Positions 17,751 through 27,235 of a DNA stretch of 64,000 bases are shown here, piece after piece. Every line of letters starts with the position of its first letter. The first letter of the stretch is position 1. The stretch is from NCBI GenBank assembly GCA_002310995.1, contig DBYV01000012.1, positions 725-64,724 on the forward strand, written 5' to 3'. The notes below the pieces were generated by a model that was not told the DNA's origin, searched no databases, and saw only the letters and a program-made list of their open reading frames with translations. The DNA is from a bacterium UBP6_UBA1177. Lineage in GTDB: Bacteria > UBP6 > UBA1177. Position numbers and translations under genes: made by a program.

Positions 17751-18971
17751 ATGAACTCTTCAGAACGCCGTTTGAAAGTAGCTTTTTACACTTTCGGCTG
17801 CAAAGTCAACCTGTTTGAAAGCGACCAGCTCAAAAAATCGCTGTCAGACATCGAAATAGTGAGCTGTGATGATGAGGCAGACATTTTCGTGATAAACAGC
17901 TGCGCCGTAACCGCAACTGCTGAAAGTCAGGCAAGAAACATGATAAGACGCCTATCAAAACGCGGAAGAGTAATTCTCACAGGCTGCTATGCCAGAAAAA
18001 TCAAAGGGATCGAAACCTTTGAAAACACAGAAATCGTGCCTGACATCAAAGATGTTGCCGAGATGCTTGGTTCAAGCCTTTCTTACGATGCCTTTTTCAC
18101 GCGGAGCCGCCCGTTCATCAAGATCCAGAGCGGCTGCGATCAGTTCTGCGCATACTGCATAATTCCGTATCTGAGAGGTCCGCTAAAGAGTGTTCCGCTG
18201 CATGAAATCAGATCGCTGCTCGAAAAAATCAGAGACGAAAATTTCAAAGAGGTCGTTCTCACCGGAATCCACATCGGAAAATATGGAAAGGACTTGAGCG
18301 ACGGCTCGACTCTTGCCGATGTCGTCAAGGCCGGATACGAAACTGTTGGCAGAGTCCGCATGGGCTCGCTCGAATCGCCTGAAATCGACGAAAGGCTTTT
18401 CGAATACGCAAAAGAAGGAATGATTCTTCCGCACTGGCATATCCCGCTTCAGAGCGGCTGCGACAAGACTCTGCACGACATGAGGCGGCCTTACAAAACA
18501 GATGATTTCAGACGCTCAGTCGAAAAAGTTATCGGATGTTACGATTCCATGCCCGCTTTCGGAACTGACGTTATAACCGGTTTTCCTGGAGAAACAGACG
18601 AAGATTTCGCCGAAACCACAGAATTCATAGAATCGCTTCCTTTCGCATACGGTCACGTTTTCCCTTTTTCTGCCCGTCCCGGGACTCCGGCAGAAAAAAT
18701 GGAAAAAGAAAATCCTGTTCCGAAGCAGGTCAAAAAAGAGCGTGCCGCCGTTCTGCGTGATATTTTTCAGGCAAAAAAAGAAAATTTCATGAAATCACTC
18801 GACGGAACAACAGACGAAGTAATAATCGAGGAAAAAATTGACGAGAATCTCTTCGCATCGACATCTTCGAAGTATCAGACAGTCAATATAAAGGGCTCTT
18901 TCAAGCCGCGCGAACTAGTAAAAGTCAGGCTTTATCTCGAAAAAGAAAGGCTTTACGGATCGGAATGCTAA
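17751..18971 (+). CDS. mtaB: tRNA t6A methylthiotransferase MtaB
   Basis: Radical-SAM enzyme of 406 residues that converts t6A37 to ms2t6A37 in ANN-decoding tRNAs. The start is ATG 17751, after CAGGAG; an upstream start would lie inside the rpsA terminator. The N-terminal domain carries three cluster cysteines, Cys17 (TFGCKVN), Cys51 (INSCAVT) and Cys79 (LTGCYAR). The radical-SAM motif is Cys129-x3-Cys133-x2-Cys136 (CDQFCAYC). The TFGCKVN form and the C-terminal pattern favour MtaB over MiaB or RimO. tsaD, which makes the t6A substrate, occurs at 26204. No separate promoter is obvious, so low-level read-through from rpsA is likely. Confidence 0.92.
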   Translation: MNSSERRLKVAFYTFGCKVNLFESDQLKKSLSDIEIVSCDDEADIFVINSCAVTATAESQARNMIRRLSKRGRVILTGCYARKIKGIETFENTEIVPDIKDVAEMLGSSLSYDAFFTRSRPFIKIQSGCDQFCAYCIIPYLRGPLKSVPLHEIRSLLEKIRDENFKEVVLTGIHIGKYGKDLSDGSTLADVVKAGYETVGRVRMGSLESPEIDERLFEYAKEGMILPHWHIPLQSGCDKTLHDMRRPYKTDDFRRSVEKVIGCYDSMPAFGTDVITGFPGETDEDFAETTEFIESLPFAYGHVFPFSARPGTPAEKMEKENPVPKQVKKERAAVLRDIFQAKKENFMKSLDGTTDEVIIEEKIDENLFASTSSKYQTVNIKGSFKPRELVKVRLYLEKERLYGSEC

Positions 18972-19010
18972 CCATAAAAAAATTAAAATTATAAAAGTTA
19001 GCGTCATTTC

Positions 19011-19038
19011 TTGACCTTATGAATTATAAAAATATAAT
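19011..19038 (+). promoter_or_regulatory. Promoter of the pilB-pilT-pilC-pilS-pilR operon
   Basis: TTGACC (19011-19016), 16 bases, TATAAT (19033-19038), followed by GCCGCGGG. The -10 and the first bases after it match those of the rpsA promoter. Confidence 0.7.
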
Positions 19039-19074
19039 GCCGCGGGTGAATGATAACCGCTTGTGGAGTTGCTT

Positions 19075-20820
19075 TTGAACAACCGACAATTAACAGGGAT
19101 GCTGATAAAGAGAGGAATTATTTCCCTGCCGGAACTGAAATCCCTCGAAGAACTCTCGATAGAATCCGGAGAAAGCATAAAAGACATCCTTTTCAAAGAA
19201 AACCGGCTCGATGAAAATCAGCTCGTCGACATTCTCAGCGAACAGTACAATGTTCCGAAAATTGACCTCTCAGAACTTGAGATCCAGCCTGAAGTAATTG
19301 CCCTTCTTAATGAGCAGATAGTTACACGTTACAACGTTATCCCTATTTCAAGAATCGGCAACACACTTACCGTTGCAATGGCAGATCCTTCAAACATGAA
19401 CGCTCAGGACGACATCAAGTTCCTGACCGACTACAACGTTGAAGTTGTCATTGCTTCTGCAAGCGACATAGAAGCCGCAATCACGAAATATTACGGCGAA
19501 CAGGCTAAGAAAGATGAGAAAAAATACGGTGATATCAGTTTCGATATGGAAGCTCTTCTCAACGAAGCGGACGATGTCAAACTGAGCGAGACCAACTTCG
19601 ATGAGAGCACATCTCTCGAAGATATGATCCGCAACTCAGAAGAGGCACCGGTTATCCGTTTCGTCAACATGGTTCTCCTCGATGCAATCAAGAAGAAAGC
19701 ATCTGATATTCACGTCGAGCCTTACGAAAAGAGCTTCAGAATCCGTCTCAGAATGGATGGTGTGCTTTATGACATCGTTCATCCGCCAAGAAACACGATG
19801 GATGCTATCGTAGCAAGACTCAAGGTCATGGCTAACCTCGATATCGCGGAAAAACGTATTCCTCAGGACGGCCGTATCAAGATCAAGATCGGCCAGGGCG
19901 AGGACATGGACTTCCGTGTTTCAGTCTGCCCTGTTATTTTCGGTGAAAAAGTCGTTCTCCGACTTCTCGATAAGAGCAACCTTCAGCTCGATATGACCAA
20001 GCTCGGTTTCTTCCCAGACCAGCTCGAAATTTTCAAAGAAGCGATATACAAACCTTATGGAATGATGCTTGTTACAGGCCCTACCGGTTCTGGAAAAACG
20101 ACGACGCTTTACTCTGCCCTTTCCGACCTCAACAAAGAGGATGTCAACATTTCGACTGCTGAAGACCCTGTTGAGTTCAACCTCGAAGGTATCAACCAGG
20201 TTGCGATCCGTGAGCAGGTAGGTCTTACCTTCGCTTCGGCGCTCCGTTCTTTCCTTCGTCAGGACCCTGATATCATGATGGTCGGTGAAATCCGTGACTT
20301 CGAAACTGCCGACATCGCGGTAAAAGCTGCTATCACGGGTCACATGGTTCTGAGTACGCTTCACACGAACGATGCGCCTTCGACAATTACGCGTCTTATA
20401 AACATGGGTGTTGAAAGTTTCCTTGTTACTTCTTCAGTCAACTGCATCATGGCTCAGAGACTCGGCAGAAAGATATGCTACAACTGCAAAGAGCCGATTG
20501 ATGTTCCCAAGTCTGAACTTTTGAAACTCGGAATCAAGGAAGAACAGATTGCCGACGGCTACCAAATTTATCAGGGCAAAGGCTGTGAAGTTTGCAACGG
20601 AACAGGCTACAAAGGCCGAATCGCTTTTTACGAAGTTATGAAAATGACAGATCCTTTGAAAGACGCGATACTCAACGGCGCAAGCTCCATGGAACTCAAA
20701 GAGCTCGCAATAAAGCTCGGTATGAAAACCATGAGAATGAGCGCTAACTTAAGGCTTCTCGAAGGAACGACAAGTATAGCCGAAGTTTTAAGAAACACGG
20801 CACCGGATGAAAACGCTTAA
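19075..20820 (+). CDS. pilB: Type IV pilus extension ATPase PilB
   Basis: Hexameric cytoplasmic ATPase that drives pilus polymerisation, 581 residues from the TTG at 19075. This start is preferred because TGGAG stands five bases upstream; a GTG at 19063 would overlap that site. An N-terminal MshEN-like domain (LTGMLIKRGIISLPELKSLE, and IDLSELEIQPEVIALL) precedes the ATPase core. Visible are Walker A GPTGSGKTTT, the Asp box TAEDPVE, Walker B DIMMVGEIRD, the His box, and the tetracysteine zinc motif (CYNC ... CEVC). It is first in the pilBTCSR operon. The tetracysteine separates it from PilT. Confidence 0.95.
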   Translation: MNNRQLTGMLIKRGIISLPELKSLEELSIESGESIKDILFKENRLDENQLVDILSEQYNVPKIDLSELEIQPEVIALLNEQIVTRYNVIPISRIGNTLTVAMADPSNMNAQDDIKFLTDYNVEVVIASASDIEAAITKYYGEQAKKDEKKYGDISFDMEALLNEADDVKLSETNFDESTSLEDMIRNSEEAPVIRFVNMVLLDAIKKKASDIHVEPYEKSFRIRLRMDGVLYDIVHPPRNTMDAIVARLKVMANLDIAEKRIPQDGRIKIKIGQGEDMDFRVSVCPVIFGEKVVLRLLDKSNLQLDMTKLGFFPDQLEIFKEAIYKPYGMMLVTGPTGSGKTTTLYSALSDLNKEDVNISTAEDPVEFNLEGINQVAIREQVGLTFASALRSFLRQDPDIMMVGEIRDFETADIAVKAAITGHMVLSTLHTNDAPSTITRLINMGVESFLVTSSVNCIMAQRLGRKICYNCKEPIDVPKSELLKLGIKEEQIADGYQIYQGKGCEVCNGTGYKGRIAFYEVMKMTDPLKDAILNGASSMELKELAIKLGMKTMRMSANLRLLEGTTSIAEVLRNTAPDENA

Positions 20821-20831
20821 GAGGTATAAAA

Positions 20832-21929
20832 ATGGAAAATCCCAATGCTACAGTTTCTCTGCAGGATCTGCTCTCTCTGATGATTGAACAGGGAGCATCC
20901 GACCTTCACATTACAAGCGGTTCGCCGCCCCAGCTCAGAATCGACGGAAATCTTCGGCCGGTAAACGTGCCGCCGCTCTCTCCGGTAGATACGAAAAAAC
21001 TTGCATACAGCATTCTGACTGAAAAACAGAAAAAGGTTTTTGAAGAGAAAAACGAACTCGACCTCAGTTTCGGTGTCAAAAACCTGAGCCGTTTCAGAGC
21101 CAACGTCTTCATGCAGAGAGGCGCTGTCAGTGCGGCTATCCGTGTAATCCCGTACAAAATCCTCGATTTCAGACAGCTCGGGCTTCCGCCGATAGTCGAA
21201 GAACTTGCAAAAAAACCGAAAGGTCTCATTCTCGTAACCGGTCCTACCGGAAGCGGAAAATCAACAACACTTGCATCTATGGTTGACTACATCAACCGTA
21301 ACCGCCACGGTCACATCGTCACGATCGAAGATCCTATCGAGTTCATTCACTCGCATAAAAACTGCATCGTCAACCAGCGAGAAGTCGGTGCCGACACAGG
21401 TTCGTTCGCATCGGCTCTCCGCGTTGTCCTTAGACAGGACCCGGATATCGTTCTCATCGGTGAAATCCGTGATATCGAAACCATGTCTACGGCCCTCAGC
21501 GTTTCGGAAACAGGCCACCTTGCACTTGCTACGCTTCACACGAACAGCACGATTGAAACCATAAACAGAATCATAGATATGTTCCCTGTAAACCAGCAGA
21601 ATCAGGTCAGAGCACAGCTCAGCTTCGTTCTTCAGGGAATTGTCGCACAGACACTCATTCCTAAAAAATACGGCGGTGGCCGTGTTATAGCATGCGAAGT
21701 CATGGTTCCGAATGCTGCTATACGAAACCTTATCCGCGAAGAAAAGCTTCAACAAATTTATTCCAGCATGCAGTCAGGTCAGAACGACAGCGGAATGCAG
21801 ACAATGACGCAGGATCTCGCCAGACTGGTCAAAAACGACATCATAAGCATGGAAGATGCTCTGACGCTTGTTCCGCATTTGGACGAGTTCCAGGCTATTC
21901 TCGCAAGAACCAACCCAACCAGGAGGTAA
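20832..21929 (+). CDS. pilT: Type IV pilus retraction ATPase PilT
   Basis: Hexameric ATPase of 365 residues that powers pilus retraction and twitching. The PilT N-terminal domain (ASDLHITSGSPPQLRIDG) is followed by Walker A GPTGSGKSTT, the Asp box TIEDPIEF, Walker B DIVLIGEIRD and the ATLHTN His box. There is no tetracysteine motif, and the length is that of PilT. GAGGT precedes the ATG, 11 bases after pilB. The tail ends in a short basic segment. Confidence 0.95.
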   Translation: MENPNATVSLQDLLSLMIEQGASDLHITSGSPPQLRIDGNLRPVNVPPLSPVDTKKLAYSILTEKQKKVFEEKNELDLSFGVKNLSRFRANVFMQRGAVSAAIRVIPYKILDFRQLGLPPIVEELAKKPKGLILVTGPTGSGKSTTLASMVDYINRNRHGHIVTIEDPIEFIHSHKNCIVNQREVGADTGSFASALRVVLRQDPDIVLIGEIRDIETMSTALSVSETGHLALATLHTNSTIETINRIIDMFPVNQQNQVRAQLSFVLQGIVAQTLIPKKYGGGRVIACEVMVPNAAIRNLIREEKLQQIYSSMQSGQNDSGMQTMTQDLARLVKNDIISMEDALTLVPHLDEFQAILARTNPTRR

Positions 21930-21932
21930 AAC

Positions 21933-23126
21933 ATGCCTTTTTACAAGTATGCCGGTGTCAACAAAAAAGGAGAAACAGTCAGAGGCTCAATTGATGCCGA
22001 TGACGAAAAAGGAGCAAGACAAGCCTTACTGGCACAGGGTGTCAGAGTCGATTCTCTGAAAAAAGACTGGACCAAAATAGAGCTCGGCGGCGGTGGAATG
22101 AAGCCGAAGGAGCTCGTTATCTTCACGCGTCAGTTCGCAACGATGATCAACGCAGGTCTTTCGATTATTCAAGGCTTAGAAATTCTTGCGGCACAGTCAG
22201 AGACACCTTATTTCAGAAGCATTCTGAGAAAGGTCAAAAACTCGGTCGAAGAAGGTAAATCGCTAAGTGATGCGCTGAAAGATCACAAAGTTTTCACCGA
22301 TCTTTATGTCAACCTTGTTGCAGCAGGCGAAGTCGGTGGTATCTTGGATACGATTCTTGACCGTCTTGCTATATTCCTTGAAAAGAATGCTGCAACCACA
22401 GCAAAAATTAAGAGTGCAATGAAATACCCTGCTGTCGTCTTAACAGCGACAGTACTTATCACAATCGTCCTGCTTTACTACGTTGTTCCGACGTTCGCGA
22501 CAATGTTCATGAGTAACGGTCAGCAGCTTCCTGGCCTGACGCAGGTCATTGTTGATATGAGTGAATGGGTTCAAAACAATATTCTCTTAATCATCGGAGC
22601 TATTGTCGGTCTCATTATCGGATTTAAAATGCTGATGAAAAACCCAAAATTCCGTTTCGCCTTCCACAGATATGCCCTTAACGCTCCAATAGTCGGCGAC
22701 CTCATCAGAAAATCGGCCGTTGCAAGATTTACAAGAACTCTCGGAACCCTTGTAAGTTCAGGTGTTCCGCTTGTTGACGGGCTTGAAGTCGTTTCAAGAA
22801 CTTCCGGTAATTTAATGATCGAAAAAGCTATTATTTTCGTCAGACAGAAAGTTATCGAAGGAAGCGACATGACAACACCACTTACCGAAGCAGGTGTTTT
22901 CCCGTCTATGGTCGTTCAGATGATCGGTGTCGGCGAGGCAACTGGTGCAATGGATACAATGCTTAATAAAATCGCAGACTTTTATGAAGAGGAAGTTGAC
23001 GTTGCAGTTGACGGTTTAACTTCAATGATCGAGCCTATACTTATGGTCGTTATCGGCGGCATCGTCGGAACAATGATGGTCGCTATGTACCTGCCGATGT
23101 TCAGCATGGGTAAAGCTGTAGGATGA
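21933..23126 (+). CDS. pilC: Type IV pilus inner-membrane platform PilC
   Basis: Polytopic membrane protein of 397 residues of the GspF family that couples the ATPases to the growing pilus. It has two GspF domains (TRQFATMINAGLSIIQGLE near 70, and the related TRTLGTLVSSGVPLVDGLE near 270), with transmembrane helices near residues 170-190, 220-240 and 370-390. A near-perfect AGGAGGT lies seven bases before the ATG. The last codons overlap pilS by four bases. Confidence 0.95.
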   Translation: MPFYKYAGVNKKGETVRGSIDADDEKGARQALLAQGVRVDSLKKDWTKIELGGGGMKPKELVIFTRQFATMINAGLSIIQGLEILAAQSETPYFRSILRKVKNSVEEGKSLSDALKDHKVFTDLYVNLVAAGEVGGILDTILDRLAIFLEKNAATTAKIKSAMKYPAVVLTATVLITIVLLYYVVPTFATMFMSNGQQLPGLTQVIVDMSEWVQNNILLIIGAIVGLIIGFKMLMKNPKFRFAFHRYALNAPIVGDLIRKSAVARFTRTLGTLVSSGVPLVDGLEVVSRTSGNLMIEKAIIFVRQKVIEGSDMTTPLTEAGVFPSMVVQMIGVGEATGAMDTMLNKIADFYEEEVDVAVDGLTSMIEPILMVVIGGIVGTMMVAMYLPMFSMGKAVG

Positions 23127-24694
23127 ACCTGCTCTCGGCGGACGAATTCCGCAATCACCTAAGTTACTACCTCATAATACGATTTTTCTTCATTTTCACC
23201 GTCATATTTTCGTTTTTCCTCTTTCCATTTATACGCGAAAACAATGATATTTTTTCATTTGCGAACAAACTTTTTCTCCTTTCAGCATTCCTTATGCTCG
23301 TTTTCAACATCGTTTCGCTGACGGTCAACCGCTTCTTGCGTGAAAAATATCTTACTCTTTTCGCATACCTGCAATTTGTAGTTGAAATTTCGTTCTGGGT
23401 TATGGTTTCATACATAAGCGGCGGCATAAGTTCGCCTTACCTTTATGTCATCATCATAAACATTATTTACGCAGGAATTCTGATGCGTGAAAAAGGGGCA
23501 ATAATCACTACGCTTTATGCATTTTTTATGCTCCTTTTGCAGGGCATTTGCGTCAAATTTTCTTTTCTTCCGCTCATAACTTCCGAGCTTGTCAAAACCT
23601 ACTCTGCTTCGTGGGAATCATACTTTTCACGCCTATTTACCTACCTTCTTTTCTTCTCGTTCACAGGTTTCGTTGCAAGCAGAATAACAAAAAGTTTCCG
23701 TCAGGCAAACAGCTCGCTTATCGAATCGACACGCAGAAACAAGGAAATGCAGAAACACTTTTTTGCAATATTTTCGCAGATAAATATCGGCATCGTCATT
23801 TTTGATGAAACGACAAGATTCTATGTAAACAGATATGCCGAACAATTTGGGGAGATACTTGACAAATTTCTTGCCGAAGCGACAAAAGACACTTTTTCAA
23901 ACGGCGCATGGTCAGAAAAGAAATTTGACGAAATATGGCTTTCCTACACGGTTATGCCCTACATCGAAAATCAGAAAGTCGTTATATTTTCAGATCTTAC
24001 AGCCATCAGAAAGCAGGAGGAAAGTTTCGAACTTCAGGAAAAGTTAGCTACTATCGGAAAACTGACGGCAACCATAGCACACGAAATCAAAAATCCTCTC
24101 ACAAGCCTGATCGGAGCAAGCGAGCTAATGTTTTCGGAAATAAAAGAGAGCCAGCCCGAATCTGAGACAGAAGAACTCATAGAAATCGTCAGGCGTGAGG
24201 GAACCCGCGTAAAAACTCTGCTTGATTCACTTTTCAGATACACCGAAGAGACTTCCTATACCCTCATGGAATGCGTTCCGAGTTCGATCCTTTCGGATGT
24301 CGTCACCCTCTTCAGGCTCGGACACCCGAAAGTTAAAATTACCTGCAAAGTCGATGAATTTTCGGTCATCGGAGATGCCGAGAAGTTGAAACAGGTTTTC
24401 TGGAACATAATGACTAACAGTGCGGAAGAGATGAACGATGAAGGAGAAATCAACATATTTTCAGAACTTTCAGAGAACTCTTTCAAACTGTATTTCGATG
24501 ATACAGGGCCTGGTTTTATTGAAAAAAATATAGACAAAATTTTTGATCCGTTTTTCTCGACAAAAAAGCGCGGAACAGGTCTGGGACTCGCGCTCGTTTA
24601 CAGGATCGTAACCAGACACGGAGGCACAATAAAAGCGGCAAACACCGAAAAAGGTGCCAGAATTATTATTGATTTCAAACCCAAGGCAAGATAA
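23123..24694 (+). CDS. pilS: Sensor histidine kinase PilS
   Basis: Membrane sensor kinase of 523 residues that controls pilus genes with PilR. The first 190 residues hold six predicted transmembrane helices, as in PilS. A short PAS-like region is followed by the H-box IAHEIKNPLTSLIG (phosphorylated His) and the ATPase domain with WNIMTNSAEEM (N box), DDTGPGF (G1) and GTGLGLAL (G2). The ATG overlaps the end of pilC (ATGA), so translation is coupled. In known systems PilS senses PilA in the inner membrane; no pilin gene lies in this window. Confidence 0.92.
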   Translation: MNLLSADEFRNHLSYYLIIRFFFIFTVIFSFFLFPFIRENNDIFSFANKLFLLSAFLMLVFNIVSLTVNRFLREKYLTLFAYLQFVVEISFWVMVSYISGGISSPYLYVIIINIIYAGILMREKGAIITTLYAFFMLLLQGICVKFSFLPLITSELVKTYSASWESYFSRLFTYLLFFSFTGFVASRITKSFRQANSSLIESTRRNKEMQKHFFAIFSQINIGIVIFDETTRFYVNRYAEQFGEILDKFLAEATKDTFSNGAWSEKKFDEIWLSYTVMPYIENQKVVIFSDLTAIRKQEESFELQEKLATIGKLTATIAHEIKNPLTSLIGASELMFSEIKESQPESETEELIEIVRREGTRVKTLLDSLFRYTEETSYTLMECVPSSILSDVVTLFRLGHPKVKITCKVDEFSVIGDAEKLKQVFWNIMTNSAEEMNDEGEINIFSELSENSFKLYFDDTGPGFIEKNIDKIFDPFFSTKKRGTGLGLALVYRIVTRHGGTIKAANTEKGARIIIDFKPKAR

Positions 24695-26121
24695 TGGAAT
24701 CTTCCGAAAAAGTTAAAATCTTAGTTATTGACGACGAACTCAGTATGCGTCAGTTTTTGCAGATTCTGCTGAAAAAAGACGGCTACGATGTCACCACGGC
24801 AGAAAACGGCGAAATCGCACTACGCAAGCTGAAAGAAGAAAAATTTACAGTAATTCTAATGGATTACAATATGCCTGAAGCAATAGACGGTATTGATCTT
24901 CTTAACGAACTGCTTCATACAAGTCCGAAATCGCAGGTAATCGTTATCACGGCATACGCCTCTACCGAGCAAGCCATAAAAGCAATTGAACTTGGTGCCG
25001 TGGATTATGTAAGCAAACCATTTAACGTTGCTGAAATCAGAGATATTGTAAAAAAATGCGTCGCATCTGCGTTGATACAGAAGAACGAAGAGTCGGTAAA
25101 AACAGCGCAGACAAAACGTGTCGAAACACCAATACCTCCTGTTCTGGAAGAAAGCGGCGTTATCGCACACAGTCCGCAAATGAAAAAAATACTCGAACTC
25201 GCCCTGCGGATCGCTCCTACCGACAGCACGGTTCTTATCACCGGCGACAGCGGAACTGGAAAAGAGGTTCTAGCCAACTTCATACACAAAAACAGCGGAC
25301 GCGGCGACCTTCCGTGGTATCCGATAAACTGCGGCGCAATCCCGGAGAACCTTCTTGAAAGCGAGCTTTTCGGACACGAAAAAGGTTCTTTTACAGGCGC
25401 ATACCAGACAAAGAAAGGTTATTTTGAAGTTGCTGGAAACGGCACTCTCTTTCTCGATGAAATAGGCGAACTTGGTGAAAATATGCAGGTAAAACTGCTC
25501 AGGGTTCTTCAGGAACGCGTTTTCACCCGTGTCGGCGGAACAGAAAAAATTCCGACAGGGGTCCGTTTGATCGCAGCTACGAACAAAAATCTTCAGGAAC
25601 AGATAAAAAGAGGAAAATTCCGCGAAGACCTTTATTTCAGACTGAACGTTATCGAACTCTACATTCCGCCTCTTGCGGAAAGACGGGAAGACATTATGCC
25701 GCTTGCAGAGATGTTTCTAGAGCAGTTCTCGAAAAAAACAGGAACAAATTTCAGATTTTCAAAGGAAACTATTGATTTTCTTAATCACTACACCTTCCCT
25801 GGAAACGTCAGGGAACTCAAAAATATCATTGAACGCGGCACAATTTTCGCGAAAGACGGGCTCGTCACAGAAACACACTTTGAAAAAACAATGCCTTCAA
25901 TGCCGAAACCGCAAACCGCAGGACAAAATCCTTTTGAAGTTGACCTGTCACACAATGTGGATCTTGACGAAATTCTGGCTGATATTGAAAAACGTTATAT
26001 AATTCAAGCACTTAAGCAAACAAATTATAACCGCCACGACACTTGCGTCCTGCTAAATCTGACCGAAAGAATGTTGCGATACAGAATGAGCAAACTCGGC
26101 ATAAAAGACGATAAGGAATAA
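24694..26121 (+). CDS. pilR: NtrC-family response regulator PilR
   Basis: Sigma54-dependent activator of 475 residues. The receiver domain carries the acidic pair IDDE and phospho-acceptor Asp57 (MDYNMP). The AAA+ domain has Walker A GDSGTGKE, the sigma54-contacting GSFTGA, and Walker B GTLFLDEIG. A Fis-type helix-turn-helix (NRHDTCVLLNLTERMLRYRM) ends the protein. The GSFTGA change from GAFTGA is a common natural variant. The start codon shares one base with the pilS stop (TAATG). It is expected to act on sigma54 promoters, possibly pilA elsewhere. Confidence 0.93.
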   Translation: MESSEKVKILVIDDELSMRQFLQILLKKDGYDVTTAENGEIALRKLKEEKFTVILMDYNMPEAIDGIDLLNELLHTSPKSQVIVITAYASTEQAIKAIELGAVDYVSKPFNVAEIRDIVKKCVASALIQKNEESVKTAQTKRVETPIPPVLEESGVIAHSPQMKKILELALRIAPTDSTVLITGDSGTGKEVLANFIHKNSGRGDLPWYPINCGAIPENLLESELFGHEKGSFTGAYQTKKGYFEVAGNGTLFLDEIGELGENMQVKLLRVLQERVFTRVGGTEKIPTGVRLIAATNKNLQEQIKRGKFREDLYFRLNVIELYIPPLAERREDIMPLAEMFLEQFSKKTGTNFRFSKETIDFLNHYTFPGNVRELKNIIERGTIFAKDGLVTETHFEKTMPSMPKPQTAGQNPFEVDLSHNVDLDEILADIEKRYIIQALKQTNYNRHDTCVLLNLTERMLRYRMSKLGIKDDKE

Positions 26122-26132
26122 CCATTATCCGC

Positions 26133-26189
26133 GTCATGTTGAGGCTCGCCGAAACATCTCATAGATTCTTCGTTTCACTCAGAATGACA
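26133..26189. repeat. Palindromic intergenic element (GTCAT ... ATGAC)
   Basis: 57-base element between convergent pilR and tsaD. The ends GTCATGTTGAG and CTCAGAATGAC are inverted repeats (9 of 11). The interior contains GATTCTTCGTTTCACTC. It resembles the short mobile-like sequences with GTCATTCTGAG ends scattered in many bacterial genomes. Only one copy lies in the window. Confidence 0.65.
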
Positions 26190-26203
26190 CAAAAAATAAT
26201 GAA

Positions 26204-27223
26204 TTAACCGTGAATTTTCGGTCTGACTGTCGGAGAAACATCGAAATCGAGGCTTGAAAAACGGTCTGCAAAGAAATCGTTCATCGCTGCGGCGGCAACC
26301 ATTGCACCATTGTCCTGACAGTATTTAAGTTCCGGAAGATAAAGTTCGAGTCCATACTTTTTCGCAATATTTTCAGCCATTTTTCTTACCGCACTGTTCG
26401 CACTGACTCCGCCTGCAACAACAAAAGCGGTATATTTTTTTCTCGAAAGAGCTAGTTTCACTTTCCTCTCGATAAGTTCGACAATCCTGTTCTGAAATGA
26501 TGCCATGAGAGATGGCATATCGACATTTCCTTCGTCCAAGAAGCGTTTTACAGCAGATTTTATTCCGCTGAACGAAAAAACGATATCGTCAGCATATTTG
26601 TTATTATTCTTCAATAAATACGGCAGCTTATATTTTGAAGCGTCACCTGTAGAAGCCATTTTGTCGATTATCGGTCCGCCTGGATAACCGAGATCGGCCA
26701 TCTTCGCGATTTTGTCAAAAGCCTCTCCTGCAGCATCGTCCATAGTTTCTCCAAGGACGGTTCTTTCGTTTTCATAAATATCTATGAGAGATGTGTGGCC
26801 GCCAGAAACAACAAGAGCGAGATAAGGAAATTCAGGCCGTTTTTCCCTTTCAAGAAAAGCTGAAGCGATATGCGCATTCAGGTGGTTTACCGCGATTATC
26901 GGCTTTTTCCACCCCAAAGCGAGCCCTTTTGCCGCACTAACGCCGATAAGAAGGCTTCCTGTAAGTCCTGGATAGTTCGTGACGGCAATCGCCGAAATGT
27001 CATCCTTTGTTCTGCCTGAATCATAAAGCGCCGCATTAACAGCAGGAATTACCCAAGCCAAGTGGTTTCTTGAAGCAATTTCGGGAATAACACCGCCAAA
27101 AAGCCTGTGAACGCTTGTCTGAGAGACAGTTTTTACCGATAAAACATGAAAACCGGACGAAACGACTGCGACCGAAGTATCGTCACAGCTGCTTTCTATG
27201 CCGAGAATATAGTTTTCGTTCAT
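26204..27223 (-). CDS. tsaD: tRNA threonylcarbamoyltransferase TsaD
   Basis: Enzyme of 339 residues that transfers the threonylcarbamoyl group to A37 of ANN-decoding tRNAs, acting with TsaB and TsaE. Motifs: LGIESSCDDTSVAV at the N-terminus, the metal-binding NHLNAH, LVVSGGHTSL, the GEAFDKIAKM segment, VVAGGVSAN and the C-terminal YCQDNGAM. It ends a six-gene run (smpB to tsaD) on the minus strand, 12 bases after the epimerase. No clear Shine-Dalgarno is present. Confidence 0.96.
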   Translation of the reverse strand: MNENYILGIESSCDDTSVAVVSSGFHVLSVKTVSQTSVHRLFGGVIPEIASRNHLAWVIPAVNAALYDSGRTKDDISAIAVTNYPGLTGSLLIGVSAAKGLALGWKKPIIAVNHLNAHIASAFLEREKRPEFPYLALVVSGGHTSLIDIYENERTVLGETMDDAAGEAFDKIAKMADLGYPGGPIIDKMASTGDASKYKLPYLLKNNNKYADDIVFSFSGIKSAVKRFLDEGNVDMPSLMASFQNRIVELIERKVKLALSRKKYTAFVVAGGVSANSAVRKMAENIAKKYGLELYLPELKYCQDNGAMVAAAAMNDFFADRFSSLDFDVSPTVRPKIHG

Positions 27224-27235
27224 TTTAAGCCAAAA

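Noticed and set aside
19012..19074. Sigma54 promoter before pilB
   Set aside because: No TGGC-N8-TGCA pair is present; a good TTGACC-16-TATAAT site is.
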